From Ochotona curzoniae (lineage: Eukaryota > Chordata > Mammalia > Lagomorpha > Ochotonidae): DNA of 64,000 nt. This document shows, one piece after another, positions 22,775 to 33,505 of this stretch. The DNA is taken from contig NW_024467119.1 in NCBI RefSeq assembly GCF_017591425.1, positions 79,662,894 through 79,726,893 of the forward strand. The letters are read 5' to 3'. A program made the position numbers and the translations under genes. How positions within the stretch are numbered: position 1 is the first letter of the stretch; each line of letters opens with the position of its first letter. The notes under the pieces are model-generated. The model made no database searches. It saw nothing but the letters and a program-made list of their open reading frames with translations, and was not told the origin of the DNA.

Positions 22775-23088
22775 GGGTCATCATTGTGGTGTAGCTGATA
22801 AAGCCATTGTCTGCAACTCCAGCCTCCCATATAGACACCAGTTCATGTCTGAGCTGCTCCACTTCTCGTCCAGCTCCCTGTTACTGGCCTGGAAAAGTCA
22901 GCAGAAGATGGCTCAAGTACTTAAGTCCTTGCCACTAACATGAAAGACATGGAAGAAGCTTCTGGCTCCTGGTGTCAGCCTGGGCTAGCTCTAGGTATTA
23001 CAGTCACTTGGGGAGTGAACCAGCGGGTAGAAGTTCAGTTTTTTCCTTTCTCCCTCTCTAACTCTGACTTTTAAGAAAATGATTCAAA
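22775..23088 (+). repeat. CSINE, plus strand
   Basis: 'tcattgtggtgtagctgata' to 'aagaaaatgattcaaaaaa'. Confidence 0.8.
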
Positions 23089-23208
23089 AAAGGAAGTTCA
23101 TGGAAAAATGGATATTATGAAAAAATTATGCATGGATTTCAAAAGTTGAGCCAAAACAAACATCATAACATCCCTATTTCAACGAACTTTTTGAGGTACC
23201 CCACACCA
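23088..23208. mobile_element. Palindromic MITE-like element, copy 2
   Basis: Left end 'ggaagttcatggaaaaatgg' and right end 'caacgaactttttgaggtac' are inverted copies of each other; the centre has 'ttatgcatggatttcaaaa'. Terminal inverted repeats and small size suggest a non-autonomous DNA transposon. Confidence 0.65.
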
Positions 23209-23497
23209 TTATAAACTTTGACCATTTTCATGAAGGATTCAGAAAGGTTGGAAAGATAAATAACAAAGGGAAACGCCTATTGGAAGTAAGGGGGTCAGGT
23301 GGTCACAAAGAGGAGACTCATTTGAGCAGAGACCAAGGGAGCAGGAGGCGCATTGCACCTGTGGCCCTGGAGGAGCAGGAAGCTTGCAGAAGGAGTGTCC
23401 CTTGCCTTCATGAACAAACTACAATTTGGCTTTGAACTGCGGGAAGGTGGCTTCCTTTTCAGAATTTGAACTTGAAGTAATGCGTTGACTGATGTCT

Positions 23498-23795
23498 TAA
23501 ATTTTCTTAATTTATGTATGTGTTTGAGAGGCAGGGAGGAAGAGAGAGAGAACTCTATTGGTTCACCCCCCCCCCAGATGGTTGGGACTGGGCCAGGCTG
23601 ATGCCAGGTCTCTTAGATGGGTGGCAGGGACCCAGGCACTGGAGTGTCCACCTGCTGCCAGTTCCCAGAAAGTGAATTAGAGGGAAGCTGGAGTCAGGAG
23701 TACAGCTGGGATTCGAACCCAGACACGTTGATGTGGGATTCCAGGAATCCCAAATGGATATCTTAACCGATCAGTCAAATGTCTGCCTCTGTTGA
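23498..23795 (-). repeat. CSINE, minus strand
   Basis: 'cttaatttatgtatgtgttt' tail side; contains a 10-C run (23568-23577) at the 'ttcactccccaaatgg' position. Confidence 0.75.
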
Positions 23796-24756
23796 CTGAT
23801 CTCTGAAAAGCCAGAAATAGTAGCAACAAACAGAAGGCATGGGGTGGTGGTGCCAGGATGCTGCCAGGAGCGATCTTAAAACGTGTTGTTACAATGACTT
23901 GGTTTTGTGGGCAAGTTGAAGTGAAGACTAGGTGTTCACATTCAGGGGGTGTGGGGGCAGAGAAGTATGGGTTCATAACTTTAAAAATAGGATGGAAATT
24001 CTACTAGAGCCCAGTGGGGAATGGGAAGGAGAGCTGTAGGTACTGGGACACACTGGCCACTTGATGCCAAATGAGGGTCTGCAGAGTCATCCATTCGCTT
24101 TGTCCCTTTGCTCCCACACCAGCTGGCCTGCTTACTGGGCTGCCTGTGCAATCTACATGACTGCTGGTGATTTAATCTGCACTTGTCTGTGTGTGCTGTA
24201 GCATCAGGTTATTATGGTCAATGTCATGCATCTCTGTCTGTACAGGAAGTTGGTATTTAGTCTTGGGCCGCTGTATCTTGTGCCGTTGTTCTTTCTGTTC
24301 TATTCCCAGGAGTCTGCCTTCCCTGCAACACCCCCTCCAACAGGATGTCATAGTTTATTTTTTCTCCCTGCCCTCTGCCATGGGGATGACTGGATTTTTA
24401 ACCTTTTAGGACTGTATTCCTTATTAGTACTCTCCTCCTTCCAGAACAAGATGTGGTAGGGAGTGGGTTCCCACTTCTCAGCTTCCCTGGGAACTCCTGC
24501 TGTGGGTTGGGCTCTGATGTCTGCATATTCATAAGCTGTTAACCATGAACTCTTCTAGTAGATCAGCCCTTTGCAGTGGGTTCCTCAACGCAGTTTTCTA
24601 GGCTCCCACAGCATGACCTTTGCTGGCTGCATCTCCAAGTCTTTCTGTTGCAGAACAGTGCAGATAGAACTGAGTGAAATGCAATCCAGGCAGCTGTTCA
24701 TGTCTGCATGTGAAAGGAGGACAGTGGGACAGGTGGAGAGAGGCTATAGGAGTCAG
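23796..24756. other. Intron, nothing recognised
   Basis: No repeat or exon identified across 0.96 kb. Confidence 0.35.
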
Positions 24757-25087
24757 GCCCAGAGTTCTGTGAATGGCTGTGCAGGCAGTCACAGCATCCT
24801 GTGGCCCAGAGTTCTGTGACTAGCTGTGCTGAACCAGTCACAGCATCCCACGGCCCAATTTCTGTGAACAGCTGTGCTGGGGGCAGTCACAGCATCCCAT
24901 GGCCCGAGTTTGTGATTGGCTAGACTGGGCAGTCACAGCATCCCGTGGCCCAGAGTTCTGTGACTGGCTGTGCTGAAGCAGTCACTGCATCTCACTGCCC
25001 GAGTTCTGTGACTAGCTGGAGCAGCCAAGGCATCCCACCCCCAGAGTTCTGTGACTGGCTGTGCCAGGGCAGTCACAATATCCCACC
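24757..25087 (+). repeat. Minisatellite, seven copies of a 44-49-bp unit
   Basis: Units start at 24757, 24804, 24853, 24902, 24948, 24997 and 25041. Each reads roughly 'gcccagagttctgtgactgg', 'ctgtgctggg', then 'cagtcacagcatcccatg', with scattered substitutions and small indels. Confidence 0.95.
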
Positions 25088-25564
25088 AGTACCCTGTTGT
25101 TTCCCTACATGATGCAATGAGCCGATGGGATGTGTCCACCAAGCCCCATGAGTTCTGCAAAGATGGAGAGGGTTCTGGCCCGAGAGAGCATTTTGTGCTT
25201 GTGTCATCTTTGCCTATGACTGTAGGCAAGGATGAAAGCCTCGTGCCCTCCTGTTTTCTGTACCTGGTGCAGAGACTCACATGGGGCAGGGAGGGGATGG
25301 ATCAGGAGCCAGGTCTGAAGGCTGAGAGCTTCCCATCAGCATCACCAAAGAGAACTGATGTGCCTTGTGGAATTAGAAAGTGGGGGAGTTTATGACCTTG
25401 AAGCAGGTTGTTTGGGCTGAGATGGAGGATCCAAATACCAAGGGGTGTGTCTTATCAATCACTTTGAAAAGTATCAAGTGCCACAGCATGAGGTAACAGG
25501 GCCAAGGTGAGAAGACAAAATATGGTGCCAGGCTTTTTGACCAGAGGCTCTTGACTCTCCTAAA
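25088..25564. other. Intron, nothing recognised
   Basis: No repeat or exon identified. Confidence 0.3.
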
Positions 25565-25870
25565 ATTTTAATTGGTTGAGAAACACACACACATACACAT
25601 GCACAAATCTCGCAACTGCTGATTTACTCCCTGAATACTCACAACTGCTAGGGCTGAGTCAGGTCCTAGGAAGGAGTCCAGAATTCAGCCTGAGTGCCCC
25701 CCTCCCCGCCCCCTTTGTAAATCAGCAGGGACCAAAGCCCTTGAGCCATCACCAGCTGCTTCCCACTAAGTGTGCCTTAGCCAGAAGCTGGGATCAGGAG
25801 TGGAGCTGGACCTCAAACCCAAACACTCCCATATGGGATGCAGGATCTTCAAAAGGCGAATGCCCACCCC
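25565..25870 (-). repeat. CSINE, minus strand, diverged
   Basis: 'gatttactccctgaatactc', 'ggatcaggagtggagctgga' and 'ccatatgggatgcaggatct'. Includes a short (CA)n stretch at its tail. Confidence 0.65.
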
Positions 25871-26262
25871 AGCTCGTGCTTCTGGGCCAGTGGGTAGGAG
25901 CATGGTGCAGCCACCTGCATCCAGTGTTTCCCAGCTGGAGTTCCTTGCCAAATTTCAGATCCCCACCCCCCGCTGCTTTTCTTTCTAAACAACCAGGGAG
26001 TGATAGTCTTGCTTTTTTTATTCATCAGTTAAAAGTGAGAAAGAGGCTATTCTGTAGGGAGCCATCTGGTTGCCTTGTGACTCAGACTCTTGAGGATGAA
26101 AAAGTCTGTGTCCCAGCTTGGCTACACTCTTCCCAGAAGAAAGGTCTCCCTATAGCAGAAGTGTTAGGATGACCCCTAAAACTGACATTGCTTGACATTG
26201 CAACTGGGCTGGACAGGCAGATTCCCTAGTGATGGTGGCTGGACGTCAACAGCATGTAGCTT

Positions 26263-26599
26263 TCTTTTTTTTTTTTTTAAGATTTATTTATTTTTATTAC
26301 AAAGTCAGATATACAGAGAGGAGAGAGACAGGGAGGAAGATCTTCCGTCCGATGATTGACTCCCTAAGTGACTGCAACAGCTGATGCTGCATCGATCTGA
26401 AGCCATGAGCCTGGACCCTCTTCCGGGTCTCCCACATGGGTGCAGGGTCCCAAGGCTTTGGGCTGTCTTCGACTGCCTTGCCAGGCCACAAGCAGGAGCT
26501 GGATGGGAAGTGGAGCAGCTGGGATTAGAACCGGTGCCCATATGGGATCCCGGGGTGTTCAAGGCAAGGACTTTAGCTGCTAGGCCACACTGCCGGGCC
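26263..26599 (-). repeat. CSINE, minus strand, young with perfect target duplication
   Basis: Flanked by the perfect 13-bp repeat cagcatgtagctt at 26250-26262 and 26600-26612; head ends 'cactgccggg'. Confidence 0.96.
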
Positions 26600-26904
26600 C
26601 AGCATGTAGCTTCCTAAAGATATTTGCGAGCAGACTGAATTCTGGGAGCAGCTTTATTAGAAAGCTTTTCCTCTCCTCTGGGCCACTGGGAGTCGGTTTA
26701 ATTATTGATTACAATGGCTCTGGAAAATGTAGGCCTTTTCAATATGATTAGAGAAAGAATTTCTGGTGTGTAAGGAATTTGACTTAAGATAGAGACTAAA
26801 TCTTGCTAGGGTACGGTAGAAAGTCAAGGGCATTGTTCTCTTTCCATGTGCAGATACTTAAGCAAATAGGGCACTAAGGAAAGAAGAGACTTAGGAATCA
26901 GATG

Positions 26905-27170
26905 TTAGGGACAGGCTCTTGGCCCAGTGGATAAAGCTTTAATTTGAAATCCTGCATAGGCCAGCAAAGAGCCAGGGCTCAATTCTGGGTCCAGCTTCTT
27001 GCTAGTTGTGCGCTCTGGGAGATGGCCGTGATGGCTTCAGCTATTGGGTTCCTAGCCCGGAATGTAGGAGGCCTGGATGGAGCCCTAGCTCCTGGGCATG
27101 CATAACCTTGGCGTTGGGAGAGCTCTTTCTCTCCCTGTCTCCCTCTCACATGCATACGTAGAGATCAGAT
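26905..27170 (+). repeat. CSINE, plus strand, old and diverged
   Basis: 'ctcttggcccagtggataaa' to 'ctctttctctccctgtctcc'. No clear tail. Confidence 0.55.
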
Positions 27171-27899
27171 TTCCACGTTGGTGCAACCCAGCCTGTCTCT
27201 GGCAGACTTGCCTTGCCGCCCTCTTTTTCCTCTAGCTTTCTTCATTCAGTATACACTCTCTGCTGTTCTCTGTAAGTAGAATTGAGGCAGCTTCAAATCC
27301 TCTGCATTTCTCTGCATTCAGTGCTGGGAAGTAAAGTACACACACAGCCAGTGCTTGCACCTGTCTCAAGCAGCTTAACCTCTGTACTGGTACATTTAGC
27401 AAACTGAGTGTCTGGCCCAGTTCTTATCCTATGCACACAGGTAAGTGGTGAGTACTGCTTGTCCTGCTTGTCTTGGCTTGTGCACAAGTGAGCTGTAGGT
27501 ATTGTTCTCTGTATGAGGTTCTCGTTGTCCTTGGGTTCGTTTATAACCTTGCTCATCAACCTAGCTTGTGTCTGCACATTCAGACACCAAATTTTGGGGT
27601 TTTATGGACCTAGCCTATTTTTACATAGCCTGTGGGTTAAGAATGTATTTTATGTTTTTCAATAATTTGTAGAAATCCAAGAGAAAATTTCCTTTGACAT
27701 GTGAAAATCATACAAGACTTCAAATTATCATGTTTATAATAGAAACATGTAAGCATTCTCTTACCTACAACCTTTGCTTCCATGCTGCAGTAGAACTGAG
27801 TGGTTGAAACACAGGTTGGCCCTTCCCAGAAAATGCTTGCTACCTCCATGTTTGAATAATTCCAGCAGGAGCAACAATTGGCCTGTTTTGAGCGATTCG
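27171..27899. other. Intron, nothing recognised
   Basis: A consensus-like donor, CACAG|GTAAGT, occurs at about 27437-27444, but no matching acceptor or open exon supports a real exon. Confidence 0.3.
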
Positions 27900-28030
27900 T
27901 TGTGTGTGCCTTTCACAGCCCTATATCAGCATTTCACAGATGAGGAAGAAGAGTTCTGAAAACTTGTGTCATTTGGACAAAAATCACGAGGCATTCAGTG
28001 TCAGAGCTGGGATTGATACCCCCGGCTGGC
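27900..28030 (-). repeat. MIR fragment, minus strand
   Basis: 'atttcacagatgaggaagaa' and 'gtcagagctgggattgatac' are the reverse complement of the MIR core. Confidence 0.75.
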
Positions 28031-28059
28031 AGATTTTAGAGCCTGCTAATCCAGACTCT

Positions 28060-28258
28060 GGGGACCAGTAGGTGATGGTTCAAGTATTTGAGTTCCCGAC
28101 ACTCCTTTAGGAAACCTGGATTGAGTTCTTGGTGGAGAACATTGGTTCCCTGCCCTCTGGGCTTTGCCCAGGCCTGGCCATTTCCAGCATTTGGAGAAGG
28201 GATCCAGCTGATGAACGGTGTCTGTCTTTCTGCCTCTCAAATAAATAAAAACTTTTAG
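28060..28258 (+). repeat. CSINE 3' part, plus strand
   Basis: 'gtgatggttcaagtatttga' to 'caaataaataaaaac'; the head is missing. Confidence 0.7.
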
Positions 28259-28284
28259 AATGATGCATTTATTTTAGTATAAAA

Positions 28285-28437
28285 AGTTTTGAAATCTAGA
28301 CACGATTGTTTTTCATAAACTTCATTTTTCATATATTTTTAAAGACTCTTCACATGCATGGACTTCAAAATTTTTTGCACCAAAATAAACTTAACTTTTA
28401 ATCCCATTTTCCACAAAATTTCTGAAGCACCCTTGCG
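28285..28437. mobile_element. Palindromic MITE-like element, copy 3
   Basis: 'tttttgcaccaaaataaact' centre and right end 'ccacaaaatttctgaagcac' match the copy at 62172; the left end is more decayed ('ttcataaacttcatttttca'). Confidence 0.6.
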
Positions 28438-29534
28438 TAGATCATTGGTAGGTGTGGGGTAGAGGACACTCATCAACATAGTTTATTTCAAGGTTGATGT
28501 GTTTTGATTACTCTAATGTCTCTGCTTGTAAATGAGTAAGTTCTGTAGGAACAGTATCCATTCATGGCCATCAGCGCCGGACTTTTACACGCAGAAGCAA
28601 AATTCACAGCTTGCTGAATGAAGTAGGCAGGGAATAGAGGGCAAGGGGAAGACAGAAGATGAGAGGCGTTGAGACAGCATGCCCTTGGCCTTGGCTCATG
28701 GATGGCTCTTCTGGACCCTGCAGCTCACGCTGCACCAGGACCTCCAGGCAGCCACAGGACCTCCTTTGCCTGGCAGGCCCACCCTGGCCTTTGCCAACAC
28801 TAACTTCACTGTGACTTAGCCGTTCTGTCCCTGCCTCCCTGTGCCTGGCCAGCCTCTACTGCAGCCCATAAGGGAGAGAGCCTGGCTGAGTCAGGCTCAC
28901 CGTAGAGCACATCCGTTCCCAGGACAGGAAACTGCAGTCTCCCATCCTCACCACCCAAGGACATGGCTTGTGCCAGAGGGCAAACCTGACTCGGGAAAAG
29001 GAGCCCTTTCTCAGTCTCACCTTTTCCAGAAGGCTGCTCTCGGGGAGCAATGCTATCTCCAGGCCCCTAGACTCACCTCTACCAAGTCATACCTTTCTGT
29101 CTCCCAAGACGAGGGGCTAGGGGATGTGAACAGTGACTCTCTTCTTTCCTGGGCCTTGCCTGGCACTAGCAGTGGGTGTGACGACTCATCTAGTGCAGCG
29201 GAATAGTGTCCCAGCCTTTCCACTGACAGACACCTGTCAGGTGAGTGAGAATGCCAAGGGGAGGGTACAGGCTTCCCTCCTCCCCCGCCCCTGCCCTGAT
29301 CTCATAAGAACCATATCTGCACAGCATTCTGCCCTCTTTTATTTATTAATTTGTTCTAAGACAAGGGAATGGGGTGTAATAAATTCTTAATCTGTCTGTC
29401 CATGAAAAAAGCAAATGTTTATTGAGTACTTAAATAAGCTCAGCTCTAGGAATTTAAAAAATGAGCCATTAGTCATTTCTAAAGGAACTCATAAATCTAG
29501 TTGTATCTGTAATAGCTTATGAACTAATTGTTTA
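28438..29534. other. Intron, nothing recognised
   Basis: GC-richer stretch around 28680-29300 with no recognised exon or repeat; open frames at 28841-29206 lack support. Confidence 0.35.
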
Positions 29535-29745
29535 CTGTGTAACAGATTCCTTCAGTGATCTACTTCTCGCCACAGCCCTCTCTGTAGGTCTCCTGTTGAA
29601 TTCCTGTTAGACCAACGAGGAAATTGAGGCTTGGAGGCTTTTAATGACTTACACAGTCATGCCCTTGGACGTGGGTCATCCAGGATACAAACCCATCCTT
29701 GCCTCTAGGGCCTGCCCTCTTCTTAACCCCTGTGTTACACAGCTT
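29535..29745 (-). repeat. MIR, minus strand
   Basis: 'gaggaaattgaggcttggag' and 'acttacacagtcatgccctt' followed by 'aggatacaaacccatccttg' is the reverse MIR core. Confidence 0.75.
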
Positions 29746-29754
29746 CTCATTCTA

Positions 29755-29897
29755 CAAGGACACTTCAAAAATCTCATGGAAAATTGAATTAAAAGATGTG
29801 GTTGTTTTTTGGGGGGTGCATTTTTAAATTCATGCATAATTTTTTTGTTGTTGTTTATCATACATACTTTGTCTTGAACTTTTAAAGACCCTCAATT
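29755..29897. mobile_element. Palindromic MITE-like element, copy 4
   Basis: Left end 'cacttcaaaaatctcatgga', centre 'attcatgcataattttttt', right end 'tcttgaacttttaaagaccc'. The ends are inverted relative to each other. Confidence 0.65.
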
Positions 29898-30389
29898 GTA
29901 ACCTGAAGCCATCTGGTGGGCCTGGACTAAGGCTCTGACTCTTGAGGTCATTTAATCATTCTAGTGGTCTTAGAAAATAGTACTTTATATAAACACACTT
30001 AGGCAAGGAGCAACCTTAAGGCCCAGGCGTCTCCTGTTAGGCATGGCTTTGCTTCCCACTTTTCCAGTGGTCCTTGGTCAGCAACTGCATTCCAAAATGC
30101 CCAATGGTAAATTCCAGAAGTAAATCAATTCTAAATTTTATGCTGTTCTGTGCTCCTTGAGCTCCTAAGCCAACTGTCTCATCCTCCCTGCACATAAAGC
30201 ATCCCATTGGCCATGTATCCTCTGTGGGTGTCCCATCCTGCCAACAGTCACTGGAGGGCGACTGGATTATGAGATGGGCTGTGGCAGCCACCCCTGCTTT
30301 CCTTCCTAATAGCCCCAAAGTGCCAGAGTAGTGACACTGGCGATTCAGAGATGCCCAAGAGAAGCTAGAAGTGCTTTTTTCACCTCTCC
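29898..30389. other. Intron, nothing recognised
   Basis: No repeat or exon identified. Confidence 0.3.
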
Positions 30390-30695
30390 CCAGATTTATT
30401 TTTATAGGAAAGGCAGATTTTACAGAGAGAAGGAAAGACAGAGAGGCCTTCCATCCATGAGATCACTCTGCAATTGGCTGCAATGACCAAAGCTGAGCTG
30501 AAGCCAGGAGCCTCCTTTGGGTTCCCATGTCAGTGCAGGGTCCCAAGGACTTGGGCCATACTCCTCTGCCTTCCTAGGCAACAAGCAAGGGAGCTGGATG
30601 GGAAGTGGAGCAGCTGGGACACCAACCAGTGCCCATATGTGATGCTGATGCTGCAGACAGAGGATTAGCATGCTCTGCCACCACATCAGTCCATA
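30390..30695 (-). repeat. CSINE, minus strand
   Basis: 'gatttatttttataggaaag' to 'gctctgccaccacatcagtcc'. Confidence 0.8.
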
Positions 30696-31307
30696 GAAAG
30701 TACTTCTTTCAAGCAAAGAGAGGGAAGAGCAAGAAGGCATCTTGAGAAAGAGGAAGAGAAACCATATTCAAGTAACTTTTATCAATAGTTGGTATTAATC
30801 TGTTACTGTGCATTGTCATGGACGTGTGAGAGAAAGACAGACCTAGTATATATAGGGTTTGGTACTCTTGGCAGCTTCAGGCATCCACTGGGGATCTTAG
30901 AACTTACACTTGTTGGATGGGAGGGAGGAGTTGGGGGACTGAGCCCTATTCAGCCACAGCGGCATGCTGACATTCACAGAATGCTCCTAATGTCGGTGGG
31001 GCATGGTGTGCCCTGTGGTCGGTTTAGATGGTGGTCTGTTCTGACGGTGCGTTGGAAAAGGCAGCCTTAGGCGTCTGCGGTCAAGCTCTCCCGTCATCAA
31101 TTAACGCCCTGTGCCAAGGTGTCTCCCGCCAGTTACACCTACACACGCTGTGTGTGGGGGTCAGGGGCACGACACTGAAACCCGACCCTAAAGGCTGCCT
31201 TCCTCCCCGGTCCTCCAACCCCACATGGGGGAAGGCGTGCAGGCCCGACTCCTCCTCATCCACCCCCACTCCCGCCACGGGAGTCAGTTCTTTGACAAAG
31301 TGGTCCC

Positions 31308-31320
31308 GTTGCCCAGCGAC
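31308..31320. promoter_or_regulatory. X-box-like RFX motif
   Basis: GTTGCCCAGCGAC resembles the X-box consensus (GTTGCC, 1-2 bases, then RGYAAC) bound by RFX factors. The second half-site is imperfect. Confidence 0.35.
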
Positions 31321-31447
31321 AAGTCGAGAAGTCAGAGAAAGAACCCCGCGGTGGAAGGGAAAGGGGGTTCCTAGGCGAGGCTGGGCGCGGGACCCGCCCG
31401 CCTTTCCCGAGCCGAGCCTGGCCGCCTCCCGACCCGGGGCGGCGCCT

Positions 31448-31461
31448 GTTGCCATGGAGAC
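31448..31461. promoter_or_regulatory. X-box-like RFX motif
   Basis: GTTGCCATGGAGAC matches the common mammalian X-box form with two spacer bases. It is 140 bases from the previous motif within the same GC-rich island. Confidence 0.45.
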
Positions 31462-31723
31462 CGGAGCCCCGCTGTGCCGCCGCGCTCGGTGCTCTCGGTG
31501 CTCTCCGGGGTCTTGCCTGGGCTGCACCCGTGATTACTGCCTTAGAGTCCTGTCAACAGGTGGAAACATTTGTAAGGTTCCTCTCAACTCCGCACGGGCT
31601 GAAGATTCAACCGGCTTACGCGCCGGAGCTGAGAGTCTGTGAGGAAGAGGAAGTCGGGAGCTCAGCCAGGCATTACTAGCTGCGCACCCACATCAGCCGC
31701 CGCCGCCTCCTCGGCTCCCGCAC

Positions 31724-31746
31724 GGGGGGGGGGGGGGGGGGGGGGG
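31724..31746 (+). repeat. Run of 23 G
   Basis: Uninterrupted G tract immediately before the 16-bp minisatellite. Length in the assembly may be unreliable. Confidence 0.97.
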
Positions 31747-31752
31747 CTGCGC

Positions 31753-32008
31753 TCTGTGGGATCCCGGTTCTGTGGGATCCCGGCTCTGTGGGATCCCGGC
31801 TCTGTGGAATCCCGGTTCTGTGAAATCCCGGCTGTGTGGGATCCCGGTTCTGTGGAGTCCCGGCTCTGTGGGATCCCGGCTCTGTGGAATCCTGGTTCTG
31901 TGGGGTCCCGGCTCTGTGGGATCCCGGTTCTGTGGGATCCCGGCTCTGTGGGATCCCGGCTCTGTGGAGTCCCGGTTCTGTGGGATCCCGGCTCTTTGGA
32001 GTCCCGGT
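31753..32008 (+). repeat. Minisatellite, 16 copies of an exact 16-bp unit
   Basis: Unit tctgtgggatcccggc or ...ggt repeats 16 times with no insertion or deletion over 256 bases; differences are substitutions only (for example 'ggaat', 'ggagt', 'gaaat'). Because 16 is not divisible by three, all frames read a 16-residue peptide repeat every three units, giving long but meaningless open frames on both strands. Confidence 0.98.
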
Positions 32009-32049
32009 TCCAAAACCTCCCAACACTGTAGCCAAGATGCCTGCTGAGG

Positions 32050-32717
32050 CGAGCAGGAGCCCGACCCCGCCTTGACCATAGTGGCCAACATGAACAGATG
32101 GAGCTCAGCAGAGGAGCGACCCTCGCGGATCCTTCAGATGGGCGGCGATCTGGAGCCAGGCCCAGGAGAACACCTTGTGGGAATTCTCTGGGTCGGTGGT
32201 CAACCTGGAGACAGTAGCAGAGGGGCGTTTGGTGGCTTGATCTGTGTTCATTACAGTCAGATCAAGACAAAGAAGGAAGCTAGGGTGATTCCCTCAGTGG
32301 GTTGGCAGAGCCTTGGGTTTTGCTTCAGGCCCAAGAAGTCAGCAGGAAAGAGCTCAGACTCTGGAGGGTTGAGCACTTTGTTTGCAGGTTTGACCCAGTA
32401 AGCAAACTTGGAAGACACAAAAGGCACGGAGCTCAACTTGTGACTACATACCCCTAAGTAAAGGATAGGTGGCCTGAGAACCAGCACCCTCACCTCCTGG
32501 GAGAACCAGACACTGGCCTTGACAGCCCATTCCATTCCGAAATGAGATCCAAGGGCTGACACTGAAGTCACAGCCACTGCCCGCACCTTTCATGCCCCTT
32601 AGTTATGCAGCCAGGCCCACTAGTGCACATTGCCGATGGGGCAGATGTAAAACCAGGTGTTGGGGGAAGCCAGCATCCTCCCAGGCCTGGGGCTAACCTT
32701 TTACCCTCAAGTAGGTG
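32050..32717. other. Intron flank of the GC-rich island
   Basis: No repeat or exon recognised. Confidence 0.3.
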
Positions 32718-33505
32718 CTCTGGGTTGAATTACAGACTCCAGGAGGATAGATTGAATCCTTCTATCCCAGTACTTGGGAAAGAGATCTCACTGATAAATG
32801 AAGGCTTTGTGTTACAGAAATCAGCAAATTTAAGATGAGAGGCTAGGTGGCTAAATGCTCACCTTGCATCCCATATGGGTGCCATATGGCTTTGTGCCCC
32901 AGCTACCTACTCCACTTCCCTTCCAGCTCCCCGCTTGTGACTTGGGAATGCAGTAGAGGACGGCCCAAAGCTTGGGACCCTGCACCTGCGTGGGAGACCT
33001 GGAAGAAGTTCCGGGCTCTTGGCTTCAGATTGGCACAGCTGTGGCCATTGCCGCCTCTTGGGTTTGGGAAAGCAGTGAACCAGCAGGCAGAAGAAGATCT
33101 TTCTGTTTCTCCTTCTCTCTGTAAATCTGACTTTCCAATAAAACTAATTAAATCTTTTTTACAAATGAAAACAAAGGTAAGGTCCTGCTCCTGCGAGTCT
33201 TCATCCAGTCTGCCCACTGTTCTTACAAGAAGAGAAAACAGACACGGGGAGAGTGGCATGTGAGGACAAGCACAGTGGTCTGTTTGCTGTGTGACAGCAG
33301 AGACAGTGGAGGGGTGCGCCTACACAGTGAGGTATGCCTGGGGCAGCCGGGAGCTGGGGGAGGAGGGCAGGGTCCTCCTGGAGAGGCTGCACAGGAAGCC
33401 TGGCCCTGTCAGTGCTGGGGACCTCCAGAACTGTAAGAGAATAAATTTCTCTTATCTTATAGCCAGATCAGTTTGTGGTACTTCGGTACAGCAGCCCTAG
33501 GAAAT
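32718..33505 (+). mobile_element. MLT1-like MaLR LTR, split by a CSINE
   Basis: 5' part 32718-32835 ('tgctctgggttgaattacag') and 3' part 33166-33505 ('cctccagaactgtaagagaa', then 'taaatttctcttat' and '...ggtacagcagccctagg') have the familiar MLT1/THE1 ends. A CSINE occupies the gap. The polyadenylation signal AATAAA is at about 33441. Confidence 0.65.
32836..33165 (+). repeat. CSINE, plus strand, inside the MaLR LTR
   Basis: 'gaggctaggtggctaaatgc' head to 'aataaaactaattaaatc' tail. Confidence 0.88.

Larger units (their letters stand above)
31000..32050. promoter_or_regulatory. Second GC-rich, CpG-bearing island (candidate alternative promoter)
   Basis: CpG dinucleotides become frequent from about 31030 and stay so to about 31745, where a 23-G run and a GC-rich minisatellite follow. 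Two X-box-like sequences lie at 31308-31320 and 31448-31461. Possible donors on the plus strand include GTAAGG at 31572. It sits inside the presumed TRIM2 5' intron. Direction and use as a promoter are not shown by the sequence. Confidence 0.45.

Noticed and set aside
24757..25087. Seven-copy repeat as a CRISPR array
   Set aside because: Whole units repeat without spacers; it is a minisatellite in a eukaryotic intron.
27430..27445. ATGCACACAG|GTAAGT as the TRIM2 long-isoform first coding exon
   Set aside because: The donor is good, but the coding sequence between ATG and donor is too short and does not match the expected residues.
31639..32031. Open frames on both strands encoding a 16-residue repeat protein
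   Set aside because: A 16-bp unit without stops is open in every frame; no start context, splice support or known protein.
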